Assembly (NCBI GenBank): GCA_050296935.1
Contig: JBNKRV010000211.1
Location: 11,869 to 75,868, forward strand
Direction of reading: 5' to 3'
Source of the DNA: Saccharicrinis sp050296935
GTDB lineage: Bacteria > Bacteroidota > Bacteroidia > Bacteroidales > Marinilabiliaceae
DNA: 64,000 nt
Positions 35,013 through 44,711 of this stretch are shown piece by piece. Within the stretch, counting starts at the first letter, position 1. Each line of letters starts with the position of its first letter. Under the pieces are notes generated by a model. The model was not told the DNA's origin, did not search any database, and was given only the letters and a program-made list of their open reading frames with translations. The translations under genes and the position numbers were made by a program.

Positions 35013-35765
35013 ATGCTAGAAATTAAAGACTTACATGCTAAAATAGAGGATAAAGAAATACTAAGAGGGATTAATCTTACCGTTAAGCCGGGTGAGGTTC
35101 ATGCTATTATGGGACCAAACGGATCAGGTAAAAGTACCTTGTCCTCGGTGTTAGCTGGAAGTGAGGTTTTTGAAGTTTCAGAAGGTTCTGCTACTTTTTT
35201 TGGTAAGAATCTATTAGAAATGCCTGCTGAAGATAGAGCACGAGAAGGTCTGTTCTATAGTTTTCAATATCCGGTAGAGATACCTGGAGTAAGTATGGTT
35301 AATTTTATGCGAACTGCTGTTAATGAGCATCGTAAATACCGCAATGAAAAGGCATTGACTGCAAGTGAGTTTTTGAAACTGATGCGCGAAAAGAAAAATT
35401 TGGTTGAAATAGATTCTAATCTTACAAATCGTTCTGTAAACGAAGGTTTTTCAGGAGGGGAGAAAAAGAAGAATGAGATTTTTCAGATGGCTATGTTACA
35501 ACCCAGAGTATCTATTCTTGATGAAACAGATTCGGGATTGGATATTGATGCTTTGCGTATTGTTGCTAATGGAGTAAATAAGTTAAAGTCAAAAGATAAT
35601 GCAACTATAGTAATTACCCATTATCAAAGGTTACTTGATTATATAGTACCTGATTTTGTACATGTATTGTATAAAGGAAGAATTGTTATGTCTGCAGGAA
35701 AGGAATTAGCTTTTGAGTTGGAAGAAAAAGGTTACGACTGGATTAAGAAACAGTTTGAAGATTAG
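35013..35765 (+). CDS. sufC: Fe-S cluster assembly ATPase SufC
   Basis: ABC-type ATPase of SufBCD, 250 residues, soluble. Walker A is 'GPNGSGKST', the signature is 'FSGGEKKKNEI' and Walker B is 'VSILDETDSGLD' (SufC characteristically has a Glu-Thr-Asp here). The gap to sufB is 110 bases and holds a small hairpin with arms ACTCTTAT / ATAAGAGT (about 34936-34963) without a T-run, which may tune relative expression. Confidence 0.97.
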   Translation: MLEIKDLHAKIEDKEILRGINLTVKPGEVHAIMGPNGSGKSTLSSVLAGSEVFEVSEGSATFFGKNLLEMPAEDRAREGLFYSFQYPVEIPGVSMVNFMRTAVNEHRKYRNEKALTASEFLKLMREKKNLVEIDSNLTNRSVNEGFSGGEKKKNEIFQMAMLQPRVSILDETDSGLDIDALRIVANGVNKLKSKDNATIVITHYQRLLDYIVPDFVHVLYKGRIVMSAGKELAFELEEKGYDWIKKQFED

Positions 35766-35836
35766 GTTTGCATCAGGTAGATACTTAAAATGTATTTACG
35801 TTTCTTAATCACTTTTATCATTTAAACCTTAGTAAG

Positions 35837-37231
35837 ATGAGTATAACAGATACAGATATTAAAATAGAAGATAAATATATTTCTCTTTATCAGGAATCGT
35901 TAAGTGATTTAAATAAAGTAGTTTCCACTGAGATTTCAGATCAAAGAGATAATGCCATCCGTATTTTTGAGGATAAAGGGATTCCTACACGAAAGGTTGA
36001 AAGTTACAAATATACCAACTTAGGGGCGCAATTCGAAAATGATTATGGCTTTGACTTTAAGCATGAAATTTTCAGTAAAAATCTATCAGAGGTTTTTAAT
36101 TGTAATGTGCACGAGTTGGAGGCTACAACCATCTATTTAATTAACGGGTGGTATTACAGGCAAAATCAATTGCCTACAGCTTTACCGGAAGGCGTACTTA
36201 TAGGAAGTTTAGCTTCCTATTCGAAATCTCATCCTCATTTGTTTGAAGAGCATTATAATAAATATGCAAAAAATGACGTGCACAGTTTGGTGGCTTTAAA
36301 TACAGCCTTTGCTCAGGATGGATTCTTTATTTATATACCCAGAGGAGTTGTTATTGAAAAGCCTATTCAGGTTGTAAATATCATGCAATCAGATGATGAT
36401 TTAATGACCTTCCCAAGGAATTTAATTATTGTTGAAGAAAATGCGCAAGCCAAGGTTTTGGTTTGCGAACATACACTGTCGGATAATAAGTTTCTATTGA
36501 ATGGTGTAACAGAGGCTTATGTCGATAAAAATGCAGTTTTTGATATTTATAACATCCAGAATCAGCATAATTTGGCTACAAATATTTCTTCTGTTTTTAT
36601 TCAGCAAAAGGAGCACTCCAGTGTTTTAACTCATAATCTGACACTTCATACAGGCATTACGCGAAATAACATCTATGTACACATGGACGATGAACATTGT
36701 GAATCTCATGTGTATGGATTGTTTATCTCAGATAAAAGTCAGCATGTGGATAATTATACCTATATCGATCATGCTAAGCCCAATTGTTATAGTGAGGAAT
36801 TGTTTAAAGGAGTGTTAGATGATTCTGCTACCGGTGCTTTTGCCGGAAAAATTATGGTGCGTAAAGATGCTCAGAAAACAAGTGCCTTTCAGCGCAACGA
36901 TAATTTATTGCTCACCGATTCAGCAAAAATGAATACAAAACCTATGTTGGAAATTTATGCTGATGATGTGAAATGTTCGCATGGAGCAACTGTAGGACAA
37001 CTGGATGAAAAATCAATGTTTTATCTTCGTTCGAGAGGAATTAACAAAGATGAGGCCCGGATTCTTTTAATGTATGCATTTGCTTATGAGGCGGTAGAAA
37101 AAATAAGAGTAGAGGCATTGCGCGAGCAAATAAGAGATTTAGTTGAGCATGTTTTCAGAGGAGAGTTAAATAAATGTCATTCATGCGTTTTGTGTGGTCA
37201 ACAGGCCGGAAGTGAGTATACCTGCATGTAA
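35837..37231 (+). CDS. sufD: Fe-S cluster assembly protein SufD
   Basis: Partner of SufB in the SufB-SufC2-SufD complex, 464 residues. The conserved C-terminal block 'DDVKCSHGATVGQLDEKSMFYLRSRGI' (quoted in part: VKCSHGATVGQLDE) contains the His and Cys at the SufB interface. The N-terminal helical region (1-110) is variable. The end is unusual: 'NKCHSCVLCGQQ' then 'YTCM' gives C447-x2-C450-x2-C453-x9-C463, a small cysteine-rich tail absent from E. coli SufD. It is followed after 41 bases by sufS. Confidence 0.95.
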   Translation: MSITDTDIKIEDKYISLYQESLSDLNKVVSTEISDQRDNAIRIFEDKGIPTRKVESYKYTNLGAQFENDYGFDFKHEIFSKNLSEVFNCNVHELEATTIYLINGWYYRQNQLPTALPEGVLIGSLASYSKSHPHLFEEHYNKYAKNDVHSLVALNTAFAQDGFFIYIPRGVVIEKPIQVVNIMQSDDDLMTFPRNLIIVEENAQAKVLVCEHTLSDNKFLLNGVTEAYVDKNAVFDIYNIQNQHNLATNISSVFIQQKEHSSVLTHNLTLHTGITRNNIYVHMDDEHCESHVYGLFISDKSQHVDNYTYIDHAKPNCYSEELFKGVLDDSATGAFAGKIMVRKDAQKTSAFQRNDNLLLTDSAKMNTKPMLEIYADDVKCSHGATVGQLDEKSMFYLRSRGINKDEARILLMYAFAYEAVEKIRVEALREQIRDLVEHVFRGELNKCHSCVLCGQQAGSEYTCM

Positions 37232-37272
37232 TTGATAAATTATAAAATCACTATCACACAGTTTGTTTTGTT

Positions 37273-38493
37273 ATGGGATTAAATTTGAATCATATTAGGG
37301 AGCAATTCCCAATATTAGATAGTGTTATATATGGGAAACCTCTGGCCTATTTCGACAATGCAGCTACTACTCATAAGCCGTTGAGAGTTACGAAAAAGGT
37401 GGATGAAGTCTATCATACTTTAAATAGTAATATACATCGAGGAGTTCATTACCTGAGTAATCAGGCTACCATTGCCTATGAGGAGGCAAGAGGGAAAGTT
37501 CAGAAATTTATAAATGCAAAGCATTCTCATGAAGTAATATTTACTTCCGGAGCAACTGCTGCAATAAATCTTTTGGCTTGTTCGTTTGGCGATACATATA
37601 TTAATGAAGGGGATGAGATTTTGATCTCAACTATGGAGCATCATTCTAATATTGTCCCCTGGCAAATGATGTGTAAGCGAAAAAAGGCAATTCTTAAGGT
37701 AATACCAATAGATTTGAATGGAAATCTGGATATGGAATCCTTTGAAAAATTGCTATCGGAGAAAACCAGATTAGTTGCAGTAACTTATGTTTCAAATGCG
37801 TTAGGTACTGTAAATCCGGTAAAAGAAATTATTGAAAAAGCGCATTTAAATAATTCCGGAATTATGTTGGATGCCTCTCAGGCTGTTCAGCATATGAATG
37901 TGGATGTACAGGAATTAGATGTTGATTTTCTGGTTTTTTCAGGACATAAAATATATGGGCCTACAGGAACCGGAGTGGTCTATGGAAAAGAGGAGTTCAT
38001 GAACGAGATGGTGCCATGGCAAGGTGGTGGTGAAATGATCAAAACGGTTACATTTGAAGAAACCAGTTACAATGAGCTTCCATTTAAATTTGAGGCCGGC
38101 ACTCCAAATATTGCAGGTGCAATAGGTTTAGGAGAAGCCATTGATTTTGTATCAGAATTAGGCCTTGAAAATATTTACAATCATGAACATGAGTTGTTAA
38201 CTTATGCTACTGAAAAGTTTAAGACCATAGATGGAATGAGGATAATAGGAGAAGCTAAAGAGAAATCAAGTGTCATCTCCTTTTTGGTTCGTCAGATACA
38301 TCCATTTGATATGGGTACTATGCTGGATAAAATGGGTCTGGCAGTCAGAACAGGACATCATTGTGCACAACCTATCATGGATTTTTATGGAATACCAGGT
38401 ACTTTAAGGGCTTCTTTTGCTGTATATAATACCAAAGAGGAGATTGATAGATTAGTTGAAGGTATTGCCAGGGTTGCCATGTTATTTGGGTAA
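37273..38493 (+). CDS. sufS: cysteine desulfurase SufS
   Basis: PLP enzyme that takes sulfur from cysteine for cluster assembly; 406 residues, class II desulfurase. The PLP lysine is K226 in 'FSGHKIYGPTG' and the persulfide cysteine is C364 in 'RTGHHCAQP', at the same numbers as E. coli SufS. 'MEHHSNIVPW' and 'DASQAVQH' are further PLP-site motifs. It works with SufE, encoded next. Confidence 0.97.
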   Translation: MGLNLNHIREQFPILDSVIYGKPLAYFDNAATTHKPLRVTKKVDEVYHTLNSNIHRGVHYLSNQATIAYEEARGKVQKFINAKHSHEVIFTSGATAAINLLACSFGDTYINEGDEILISTMEHHSNIVPWQMMCKRKKAILKVIPIDLNGNLDMESFEKLLSEKTRLVAVTYVSNALGTVNPVKEIIEKAHLNNSGIMLDASQAVQHMNVDVQELDVDFLVFSGHKIYGPTGTGVVYGKEEFMNEMVPWQGGGEMIKTVTFEETSYNELPFKFEAGTPNIAGAIGLGEAIDFVSELGLENIYNHEHELLTYATEKFKTIDGMRIIGEAKEKSSVISFLVRQIHPFDMGTMLDKMGLAVRTGHHCAQPIMDFYGIPGTLRASFAVYNTKEEIDRLVEGIARVAMLFG

Positions 38494-38563
38494 GGATTTT
38501 AATTTTATCATATTTGCAGAGATAAAATACGACAATTACATTATATATTGAGATTGTAAAAGT

Positions 38564-38986
38564 ATGACTATAAAAGAAATACAGGAAGAAATAATTGATG
38601 AGTTCGCATCATTTGAAGAGTGGATGGATAAATATGCTTATTTAATTGAGTTGGGAAATGATCTGGAACCATTTGATGATAAGTATCGTTTAGATGAGAA
38701 TTTATTGGATGGATGTCAGTCGAAGGTATGGTTGCATGCATGGATGGAAGATGGTAAAGTGTATTATATGGGAGATAGTGATGCCATAATTGTGAAAGGT
38801 ATTGTGGCTTTGATGATACGTGCTTTATCAGGTCAAAGTCCTGCAGAGATTCTTGAAAATGAACCTACTTTTATTGATGAAATAGGCTTAAAAGAGCATT
38901 TATCACCAACGCGATCAAATGGTTTAGTGGCTATGATTAAACAAATGAGATTATTTGCACTGGCGTTTAAAGCTAAACAGGCTTAA
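38564..38986 (+). CDS. sufE: sulfur acceptor protein SufE
   Basis: Takes persulfide from SufS and passes it to SufBCD; 140 residues. The acceptor cysteine is C51 in 'LLDGCQSKVWL', the same number as in E. coli SufE. 'IVKGIVALMIRALSG' is the conserved helix. A one-mismatch -7 element (CATATTTG, about 38508-38515) precedes it, but operon transcription from sufB is more likely. A short hairpin CAATCG / CGATTG follows the stop codon. Confidence 0.95.
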   Translation: MTIKEIQEEIIDEFASFEEWMDKYAYLIELGNDLEPFDDKYRLDENLLDGCQSKVWLHAWMEDGKVYYMGDSDAIIVKGIVALMIRALSGQSPAEILENEPTFIDEIGLKEHLSPTRSNGLVAMIKQMRLFALAFKAKQA

Positions 38987-39062
38987 ACAATCGATTACGA
39001 TTGACTGTTTTATTGAAAAGTAACGTATTGATTACTTTGTTTTATCAATTGACATTTGAATT

Positions 39063-39380
39063 ATGACAAACGAGTTTTTATCTATAGAAGAGGAAATAGT
39101 AAGTACTTTAAAAACAATATTCGACCCGGAAATACCTGTAAATATCTATGATTTAGGTTTGATTTATGAGGTGAATGTGGATGAAGAAGGAAAGGCTATT
39201 ATTGTGATGACATTGACATCGCCAAACTGTCCGGTTGCAGAATCAATGCCTGAAGAGGTTTTTGACAAGGTGAGTGAAATTGAAGGAGTTACTCATGTTG
39301 ATTTGAATTTAACTTTTGATCCGCCATGGACAAAGGATATGCTTTCAGATGAGGCTTTGTTAGAGTTAGGATTATTGTAA
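39063..39380 (+). CDS. DUF59/MIP18-like Fe-S assembly factor
   Basis: A 105-residue protein of the DUF59 family found at the end of suf operons; it is the SufT-type domain without further fusions. Conserved features: 'IFDPEIPVNIYDLGLIYEV' (in part) with the DPE motif at 21-23 and the cysteine C56 in 'LTSPNCPVAE'. 'VDLNLTFDPPWTKDMLSDEA' closes the fold. Related proteins help maturation of Fe-S enzymes. Last gene of the suf run before queG. Confidence 0.93.
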   Translation: MTNEFLSIEEEIVSTLKTIFDPEIPVNIYDLGLIYEVNVDEEGKAIIVMTLTSPNCPVAESMPEEVFDKVSEIEGVTHVDLNLTFDPPWTKDMLSDEALLELGLL

Positions 39381-39521
39381 AAAATAATATTTACCTTAGA
39401 AAGTAAATGAAAATTAATTTCTCGCTTATCAGTATTAGGGCGAGATATAGCGTATTCGGTGGAATTAGATAATAATTCCTTTTTTTATTGGTTTTAAGAT
39501 GTCTATGGGGATGTTAAAAAT

Positions 39522-40463
39522 ATGGAGTTGATTAAAACCCAATATAGTGAATTAATAAAAATCAAAGCCCGGGAATTGGGTTTTGATGATTGTGGATTTA
39601 CAAATGCTGCTGAATTAACCGATGATAAGGAAAGACTTAATAGTTGGTTAAGTGATAATAAGCATGGGAACATGCACTATATGGCCAATCATTTTGCCAA
39701 AAGAACCAATCCTTCTCTTTTAGTTGAAAATGCCAGATCGGTAATCGTTTTACTATCGAATTACTATCCTAAAGAAAAACCTCTTCATGATGATTCTCCC
39801 ATTGTGGCACGATATGCCTATGGCGAAGATTATCATCATGTAATTAAAGCAAAATTAAAGGAACTTTTCAATTTTATTAAAACAGAGATTTACCCATCTC
39901 TCGAAGGTAGATTTTTTGTTGATTCCGCTCCTGTACTGGAAAGGAGTCTTGCAGTAAAGGCAGGATTGGGATGGATTGGTAAAAATACCAATTTGATACA
40001 TAAAAGACTGGGAAGTTATGTATTCATCTCCGAATTAATCATCAATCTTGAATTACCCGAAGATAAACCTATGGAAGAGGCTTGTGGAGGATGCACGCGT
40101 TGTATTGATGCTTGCCCTACAAAAGCTATTTTATCTCCCCGGGATTTAGATGCGCGAAAATGTATATCTTACCTTACCATTGAAAATCGCGATGAAATTC
40201 CAAATACGTATTCAGGAATGTTTAATAATCGTGTATATGGGTGCGATATCTGCCAGGAAGTTTGCCCATGGACATGGAAGTCTCGTCCTCATAATATTCA
40301 GGAGTTGAAGCCTGATCAATCGTTATTGGAACTCACCAAAAAAGATTGGGCTGAATTATCGCAGGAAAAATACAATGCTATATTTAAAAAATCTGCCATA
40401 AAAAGAGCAAAATATTCTGGCTTACGCAGAAATATTGATTTTCTACTTTCTAAAAAAGATTAG
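39522..40463 (+). CDS. queG: epoxyqueuosine reductase
   Basis: Final step of queuosine synthesis in tRNA, cobalamin- and [4Fe-4S]-dependent; 313 residues, cytoplasmic. The proton-donating Asp is D134 in 'FVDSAPVLERS'. Two ferredoxin-type motifs are present: 'CGGCTRCIDACPTKAI' and 'CDICQEVCPW'. The C-terminus is shorter than in E. coli and lacks the HEAT repeats. Its position directly after the suf operon suits its need for two clusters, but linked regulation is inference. Confidence 0.95.
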   Translation: MELIKTQYSELIKIKARELGFDDCGFTNAAELTDDKERLNSWLSDNKHGNMHYMANHFAKRTNPSLLVENARSVIVLLSNYYPKEKPLHDDSPIVARYAYGEDYHHVIKAKLKELFNFIKTEIYPSLEGRFFVDSAPVLERSLAVKAGLGWIGKNTNLIHKRLGSYVFISELIINLELPEDKPMEEACGGCTRCIDACPTKAILSPRDLDARKCISYLTIENRDEIPNTYSGMFNNRVYGCDICQEVCPWTWKSRPHNIQELKPDQSLLELTKKDWAELSQEKYNAIFKKSAIKRAKYSGLRRNIDFLLSKKD

Positions 40464-40479
40464 GCTCTCCTATAGACTT

Positions 40480-40711
40480 ATTAACCAGAGTTCGACATAA
40501 AAATTTGGATTTATCGCATATAATTAATGATTATATAGATATTCGATAGAACTATGTTTCAGACCGTTTATAAATAGTCAGATTCAACTCAATATTCAGA
40601 CTATTATAAAGAATTTTTGAGATGAAGATCGCTGTTTATATGAGGAAAACTAAAGTTTTTGCCCTAAAAAGCTGATTTACTGCGTTAAATTTTAAGCGAA
40701 TACAGGTTATT
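40480..40711 (+). repeat. MITE-like repeat, family B, longest copy
   Basis: About 232 bp filling most of the gap between queG and the hydrolase gene. Left end ATTAACCAGAGTTCGACATA; right end GCGAATACAGGTTATTAT is an imperfect inverted counterpart. The internal ATTCGATAGAACTATGTTTC is shared exactly with the copy at 48157. Relative to that copy it carries about 90 extra bases between AAATAGT and ACTGCGTTAAATTTT. No open frame. Confidence 0.75.
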
Positions 40712-40761
40712 ATAAAAAAACTTTATTAAATTTATGTAGCTGCAATTGCAATTTAACATAA

Positions 40762-41616
40762 ATGAGTAAGGTTAGTATTTCAAATTTTTACATTAAATCT
40801 ATTGATGGTTTATTGCTACATGGTAACTATTGGAAGCCTGCAGGCAATACTAATGCGATAATATATCTTATACATGGATTAGGTGGTCATATTGGCCGTT
40901 TTTCCGATTTTGCTAACTCTTTTTGCAATAAGAATATTGCAGTTATTGGTATTGACTTAAGAGGGCATGGTCGATCGGAAGGTAAAAGGGGACATGCCAA
41001 TAATTTATCAGAATTGATAGGTGATATCCATGCAATGATTATTTATGGGCAAGAATTAACCGGAAGTGAGATTCCTTATTTTTTATATGGAAATAGTATG
41101 GGTGGGTTGCTCGCAGTTCAATATGTGAATAGGATGAATGTTGAATTTAAAGGGGTTATATTGGCAGCACCATGGTTTCGGTTAACAAATACTCCTTCCG
41201 GATCCCTGATAAGAATTCTCCATATTATAAATTATTTTGTTCCTGAGTTCATAATAAGATCAAAAGTGAAATCTGAAGAATTACGAAGTGAAGTTGCTTA
41301 TCAGGAGGAAGCCAGAAATGATAAGTTAGCCCATAATAGAATTTCAGTGCGACTATTGTTATTAGTATTAAAACTTGGAATAGATGTGTTGAAAACTAGG
41401 ATGAAAAGTCCTCATTTGCCAGTGTTGATTTTTCATGGTGAAGATGATCCTGTTACAAGTTCAGACGCAAGTAAGGATTTTTATACCTTAAATACATCAC
41501 AGTGTACTTTAGTGATTTTAAAGGATACACTTCATGAAATACATTTGGAACCTTGTTTTTATAATGTATTAAATCAAATAGAAAACTGGATAAAAGAAAA
41601 TGATAAAAGGGAATAG
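40762..41616 (+). CDS. alpha/beta hydrolase, monoacylglycerol lipase-like
   Basis: A 284-residue serine hydrolase of the lysophospholipase/Hydrolase_4 type, no signal peptide. The nucleophile is S112 in 'YGNSMGGLLA'; the acid is D228 or D229 in 'FHGEDDPVT'; the His is H258 in 'DTLHEIHLE'. 'GLGGHIGRFSDFA' and 'DLRGHGRSEGKRGH' match monoacylglycerol lipases. The substrate is likely a lipid ester but not proven. The 3' end overlaps the next gene by 17 bases, so they form one translational unit. Confidence 0.88.
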   Translation: MSKVSISNFYIKSIDGLLLHGNYWKPAGNTNAIIYLIHGLGGHIGRFSDFANSFCNKNIAVIGIDLRGHGRSEGKRGHANNLSELIGDIHAMIIYGQELTGSEIPYFLYGNSMGGLLAVQYVNRMNVEFKGVILAAPWFRLTNTPSGSLIRILHIINYFVPEFIIRSKVKSEELRSEVAYQEEARNDKLAHNRISVRLLLLVLKLGIDVLKTRMKSPHLPVLIFHGEDDPVTSSDASKDFYTLNTSQCTLVILKDTLHEIHLEPCFYNVLNQIENWIKENDKRE

Positions 41617-42595
41617 TTTTAGAACTGAAGTAGAGCCAGATAAACATTTTTCAAGTATTGAATATGACAGTCCTGTTGTATTCATAGGTTCTTGCTTTGC
41701 GAATAATATTGGCGAAAAGTTTAAACAGAGCAGGATGAATGTTTTGGTAAATCCATATGGAGTTATTTACAATCCATATAGTGTCTCAAATACCATTAAA
41801 TCAATTATTAACAAAAGAAAATATACGGCTTCAGATTTAAATTATTACAACGGACTTTGGCATAGCTTTGCTCACCATAGTTCATTTTCAGATAAAGATC
41901 AGGATGTATGTCTTTCAAAAATAAACAATTCAAATGAGCAGGCAAATAGCTATTTAAAGAAGGCTGAATTTGTTTTTATCACTTTTGGAACGGCATGGGT
42001 ATATCAAATGGTTGATACAGAGGTAGTCGTTTCTAATTGTCATAAATATCCTGCTAAACGTTTCAATAGGTTTATTTTGAGTGTCGAAGAAATCGTAAAG
42101 GCCTATAAACATTTATTAACAGAATTGTTAGTTTTCAATCCTGAAGTTCAAGTGATATTTACTGTGAGTCCTGTTCGTCATTGGAAAGATGGTGCACATG
42201 GAAACCAGATTAGTAAAGCAACGCTTATGTTAGCTATTGATAGTCTGACAGAACAGTTTGAAAGTTGTAGCTATTTTCCTGCATTTGAATTGTTAATGGA
42301 TGATCTAAGAGACTATCGGTTTTATGATGATGACATGCTACATCCTAATAATCTGGCTATAGAATATATATGGAATAAGTTTAAATCTTGCTTTTTTTCA
42401 TCTAATGCATTGCAATATCAAAAGGAGATGATTAAATTAGAGAAAGCTATTCAGCATAGACCTTATGATTCTACTTCTGAATCATATCAAATATTTCTCA
42501 AAAATCAGATTGAGAAAATTGAAAATCATAAAACAAAGTTTCCCAATGCGGATTTTGATATTGATTTAAATTATTTACGTAATAAATTAATTTAA
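41600..42595 (+). CDS. GSCFA domain protein
   Basis: A 331-residue protein of the GSCFA family, named for the motif seen here at 30-34 ('IGSCFANNIGEKF'). The family is related to SGNH/GDSL esterases, with Ser in the GSC motif the likely nucleophile. 'DDMLHPNNLAIEYIW' near residue 246 supplies the D-x2-H of that fold. 'FTVSPVRHWKDGAHGNQ' is a further conserved block. The real substrate is unknown. Overlap with the hydrolase gene suggests a joint function. The C-terminus (from ~270) is a helical extension. Confidence 0.85.
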   Translation: MIKGNSFRTEVEPDKHFSSIEYDSPVVFIGSCFANNIGEKFKQSRMNVLVNPYGVIYNPYSVSNTIKSIINKRKYTASDLNYYNGLWHSFAHHSSFSDKDQDVCLSKINNSNEQANSYLKKAEFVFITFGTAWVYQMVDTEVVVSNCHKYPAKRFNRFILSVEEIVKAYKHLLTELLVFNPEVQVIFTVSPVRHWKDGAHGNQISKATLMLAIDSLTEQFESCSYFPAFELLMDDLRDYRFYDDDMLHPNNLAIEYIWNKFKSCFFSSNALQYQKEMIKLEKAIQHRPYDSTSESYQIFLKNQIEKIENHKTKFPNADFDIDLNYLRNKLI

Positions 42596-42778
42596 ATTGA
42601 TGTTATTTATCCTTAAAAAAATACAAAATATTACTAAAATAGCGTTTTAAATTACAGATTGTTATAAATTTAATGAAGAATTTTAAATGATTTGGAACCA
42701 GGTTTCAGATTATTCCCTATGAATAGTTTTGTGTTATTTAATGCTTTTTTGTTGTGAATAAAATAAACAGTTAAATTA

Positions 42779-44710
42779 ATGTCCTATCTAACTTTTGAAA
42801 AATCCAAATTGATTAATCTTGAGCAATCTCTATTTAAGGAGATTCTCAGAACAAACCGGGCAGGATCTTATTCAAGTTCCAGTATTATTGGTTGCAATAC
42901 CCGAAAATATCATGGTTTGTTAGTTTGCCCTTTACCAAATTTTGAAATGACCCGGTATGTACTTCTAAGTACATTAGATGCTACTGTAGTTCAGCATGAT
43001 AAGGAATTTAATCTAGGTATTCATAAATATAGTAATAATCATTATGAACCTAAAGGACATAAATATATACGTGATCTCGAATTTGATGTCCTCCCAAGAA
43101 AAGTATATCGTGTTGGGGGTGTTTTACTTTCAGTTGAAGAGGTTCTTGTTGAAAAAGAAGAGCAAATATTAGTAAAATATACGCTTTTGGAAGCTCATTC
43201 AGAGACTCGCCTTAAACTAAAACCGTTTTTAGCCAATAGAAGTGTTCATGAACTGACCTTTCAAAACCTGGAGGCTAATACCAGATTTGAAAACATTCCT
43301 AATGGGATAAGTTTGCAGATGTATCCTGATATTCCGGGGTTAAATATGCAGCTAAATAAAAAAAGCGAATTTGTCGCCATTCCGGATTGGTATAGGGGTA
43401 TTGAATATTTTAAAGAGGAGAGAAGAGGGTATCATTATAAAGAAGATTTATATGTGCCCGGATATTTTGAGGTTGAAATAAAAAAGGGTGAAAGTGTTAT
43501 TTTTTCTGCTTCCACTAAGGAATTCAATCCCGAAGGATTTACGGCTCGTTTTAATAAAGAAGTAGAAAAGCGGATTCCCAGAGATGGATTTTACAGTAAC
43601 CTATTGAACTCTGCTCAGCAGTTTTTTGTATCCAATGGCAAAATTGTAACCATGGTTGCTGGATATCACTGGTATAAAGACAGACTTAGAGATACCTTGA
43701 TTGCTGCACCTATGTTAACAGAATCCCTGGGCGATTTTGAGCTGTTTTTAAAAGTTATGGAATCAACTGCCAATATCATAACGAAAACGATAAAGGATAA
43801 GCACATTGAAAATATGAAAGAAGCTGATACCCCACTGTGGTTCTTTTGGACTCTACAGCAATGTTGGCGAAAATCTTGTTTAGTTGAAATGTTTGCCAGA
43901 TACCAGAGTTTTCTTGAAATGGTGATTGACACATATCTCAACGGACGATTTAAAAATGCTAAAGTGGAGGATGATGGTTTAATATCTATTTATGATGAAA
44001 ATACTCCTCTAACATGGATGAATGGTATTGTTGATGGGAAACCTGTTACACCGCGAAATGGAAAATGTGTAGAAATTAATGCTTTGTGGTATAATGCATT
44101 AAAAATGTATCTGGATATTTCAGAAAAAGTAAAGAATAACAGTGAATTTACAACCAAAGTTAAAGAAGTACTGGATAAATTAGAAACCTCTTTTGTTGAT
44201 GTATTCTGGAATGATGAGGAAGAGTGTCTTTATGATCTGGTGGATGGGGAATTTAAGGATTCATCTATAAGACCGAATCAGGTTTTTACAACAGCCTTTG
44301 AATTTTCACCTCTTACAAACGAACAGAAAAAGAGTGTGATTGATATCGCAAAAGAGGATTTATTGACACCCAAAGGACTTAGGTCTTTATCACCTAAGAA
44401 TCCATTGTACGATGGCGTTATGGGTGGAATTTCTCATAAGAGGGAGGTCGGATTCCATCAAGGTACAGTTTGGCCATGGTTAATATCTTTTTATGCTGAA
44501 GGTTTCTTAAAGCTACATAAACAAAGTGGAATAAGTCATATAAAGCGCATTGCAGATAATTTTGAAGAAGAAATTACGCATCATTGCATAGGAACATTAT
44601 CTGAATATTACGACGGAAGCCCGCCACATATGGGTAAAGGTGCTGTAAGTATGGCATGGAACGTAGCAGGAGTACTTAAAATTTTAAAACTAATTGAAAT
44701 ATACAGCTAA
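42779..44710 (+). CDS. glycogen debranching enzyme (amylo-alpha-1,6-glucosidase)
   Basis: A 643-residue cytoplasmic enzyme that removes alpha-1,6-linked glucose at branch points. Two-domain architecture: N-terminal GDE_N beta domain (about 20-235; 'SSSSIIGCNTRKYHGLLV') and C-terminal (alpha/alpha)6 GDE_C domain (about 280-640). Conserved C-terminal motifs: 'DTLIAAPML', 'DTPLWFFWTLQQ', 'TWMNGIVDGKPVTPR', 'RPNQVFTTAF' and 'HQGTVWPWLISFYAEG'. It lacks a transferase domain, so another protein must provide 4-alpha-glucanotransferase; the GH57 gene two places on is the candidate. It opens the glycogen island. Confidence 0.93.
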   Translation: MSYLTFEKSKLINLEQSLFKEILRTNRAGSYSSSSIIGCNTRKYHGLLVCPLPNFEMTRYVLLSTLDATVVQHDKEFNLGIHKYSNNHYEPKGHKYIRDLEFDVLPRKVYRVGGVLLSVEEVLVEKEEQILVKYTLLEAHSETRLKLKPFLANRSVHELTFQNLEANTRFENIPNGISLQMYPDIPGLNMQLNKKSEFVAIPDWYRGIEYFKEERRGYHYKEDLYVPGYFEVEIKKGESVIFSASTKEFNPEGFTARFNKEVEKRIPRDGFYSNLLNSAQQFFVSNGKIVTMVAGYHWYKDRLRDTLIAAPMLTESLGDFELFLKVMESTANIITKTIKDKHIENMKEADTPLWFFWTLQQCWRKSCLVEMFARYQSFLEMVIDTYLNGRFKNAKVEDDGLISIYDENTPLTWMNGIVDGKPVTPRNGKCVEINALWYNALKMYLDISEKVKNNSEFTTKVKEVLDKLETSFVDVFWNDEEECLYDLVDGEFKDSSIRPNQVFTTAFEFSPLTNEQKKSVIDIAKEDLLTPKGLRSLSPKNPLYDGVMGGISHKREVGFHQGTVWPWLISFYAEGFLKLHKQSGISHIKRIADNFEEEITHHCIGTLSEYYDGSPPHMGKGAVSMAWNVAGVLKILKLIEIYS

Positions 44711-44711
44711 T

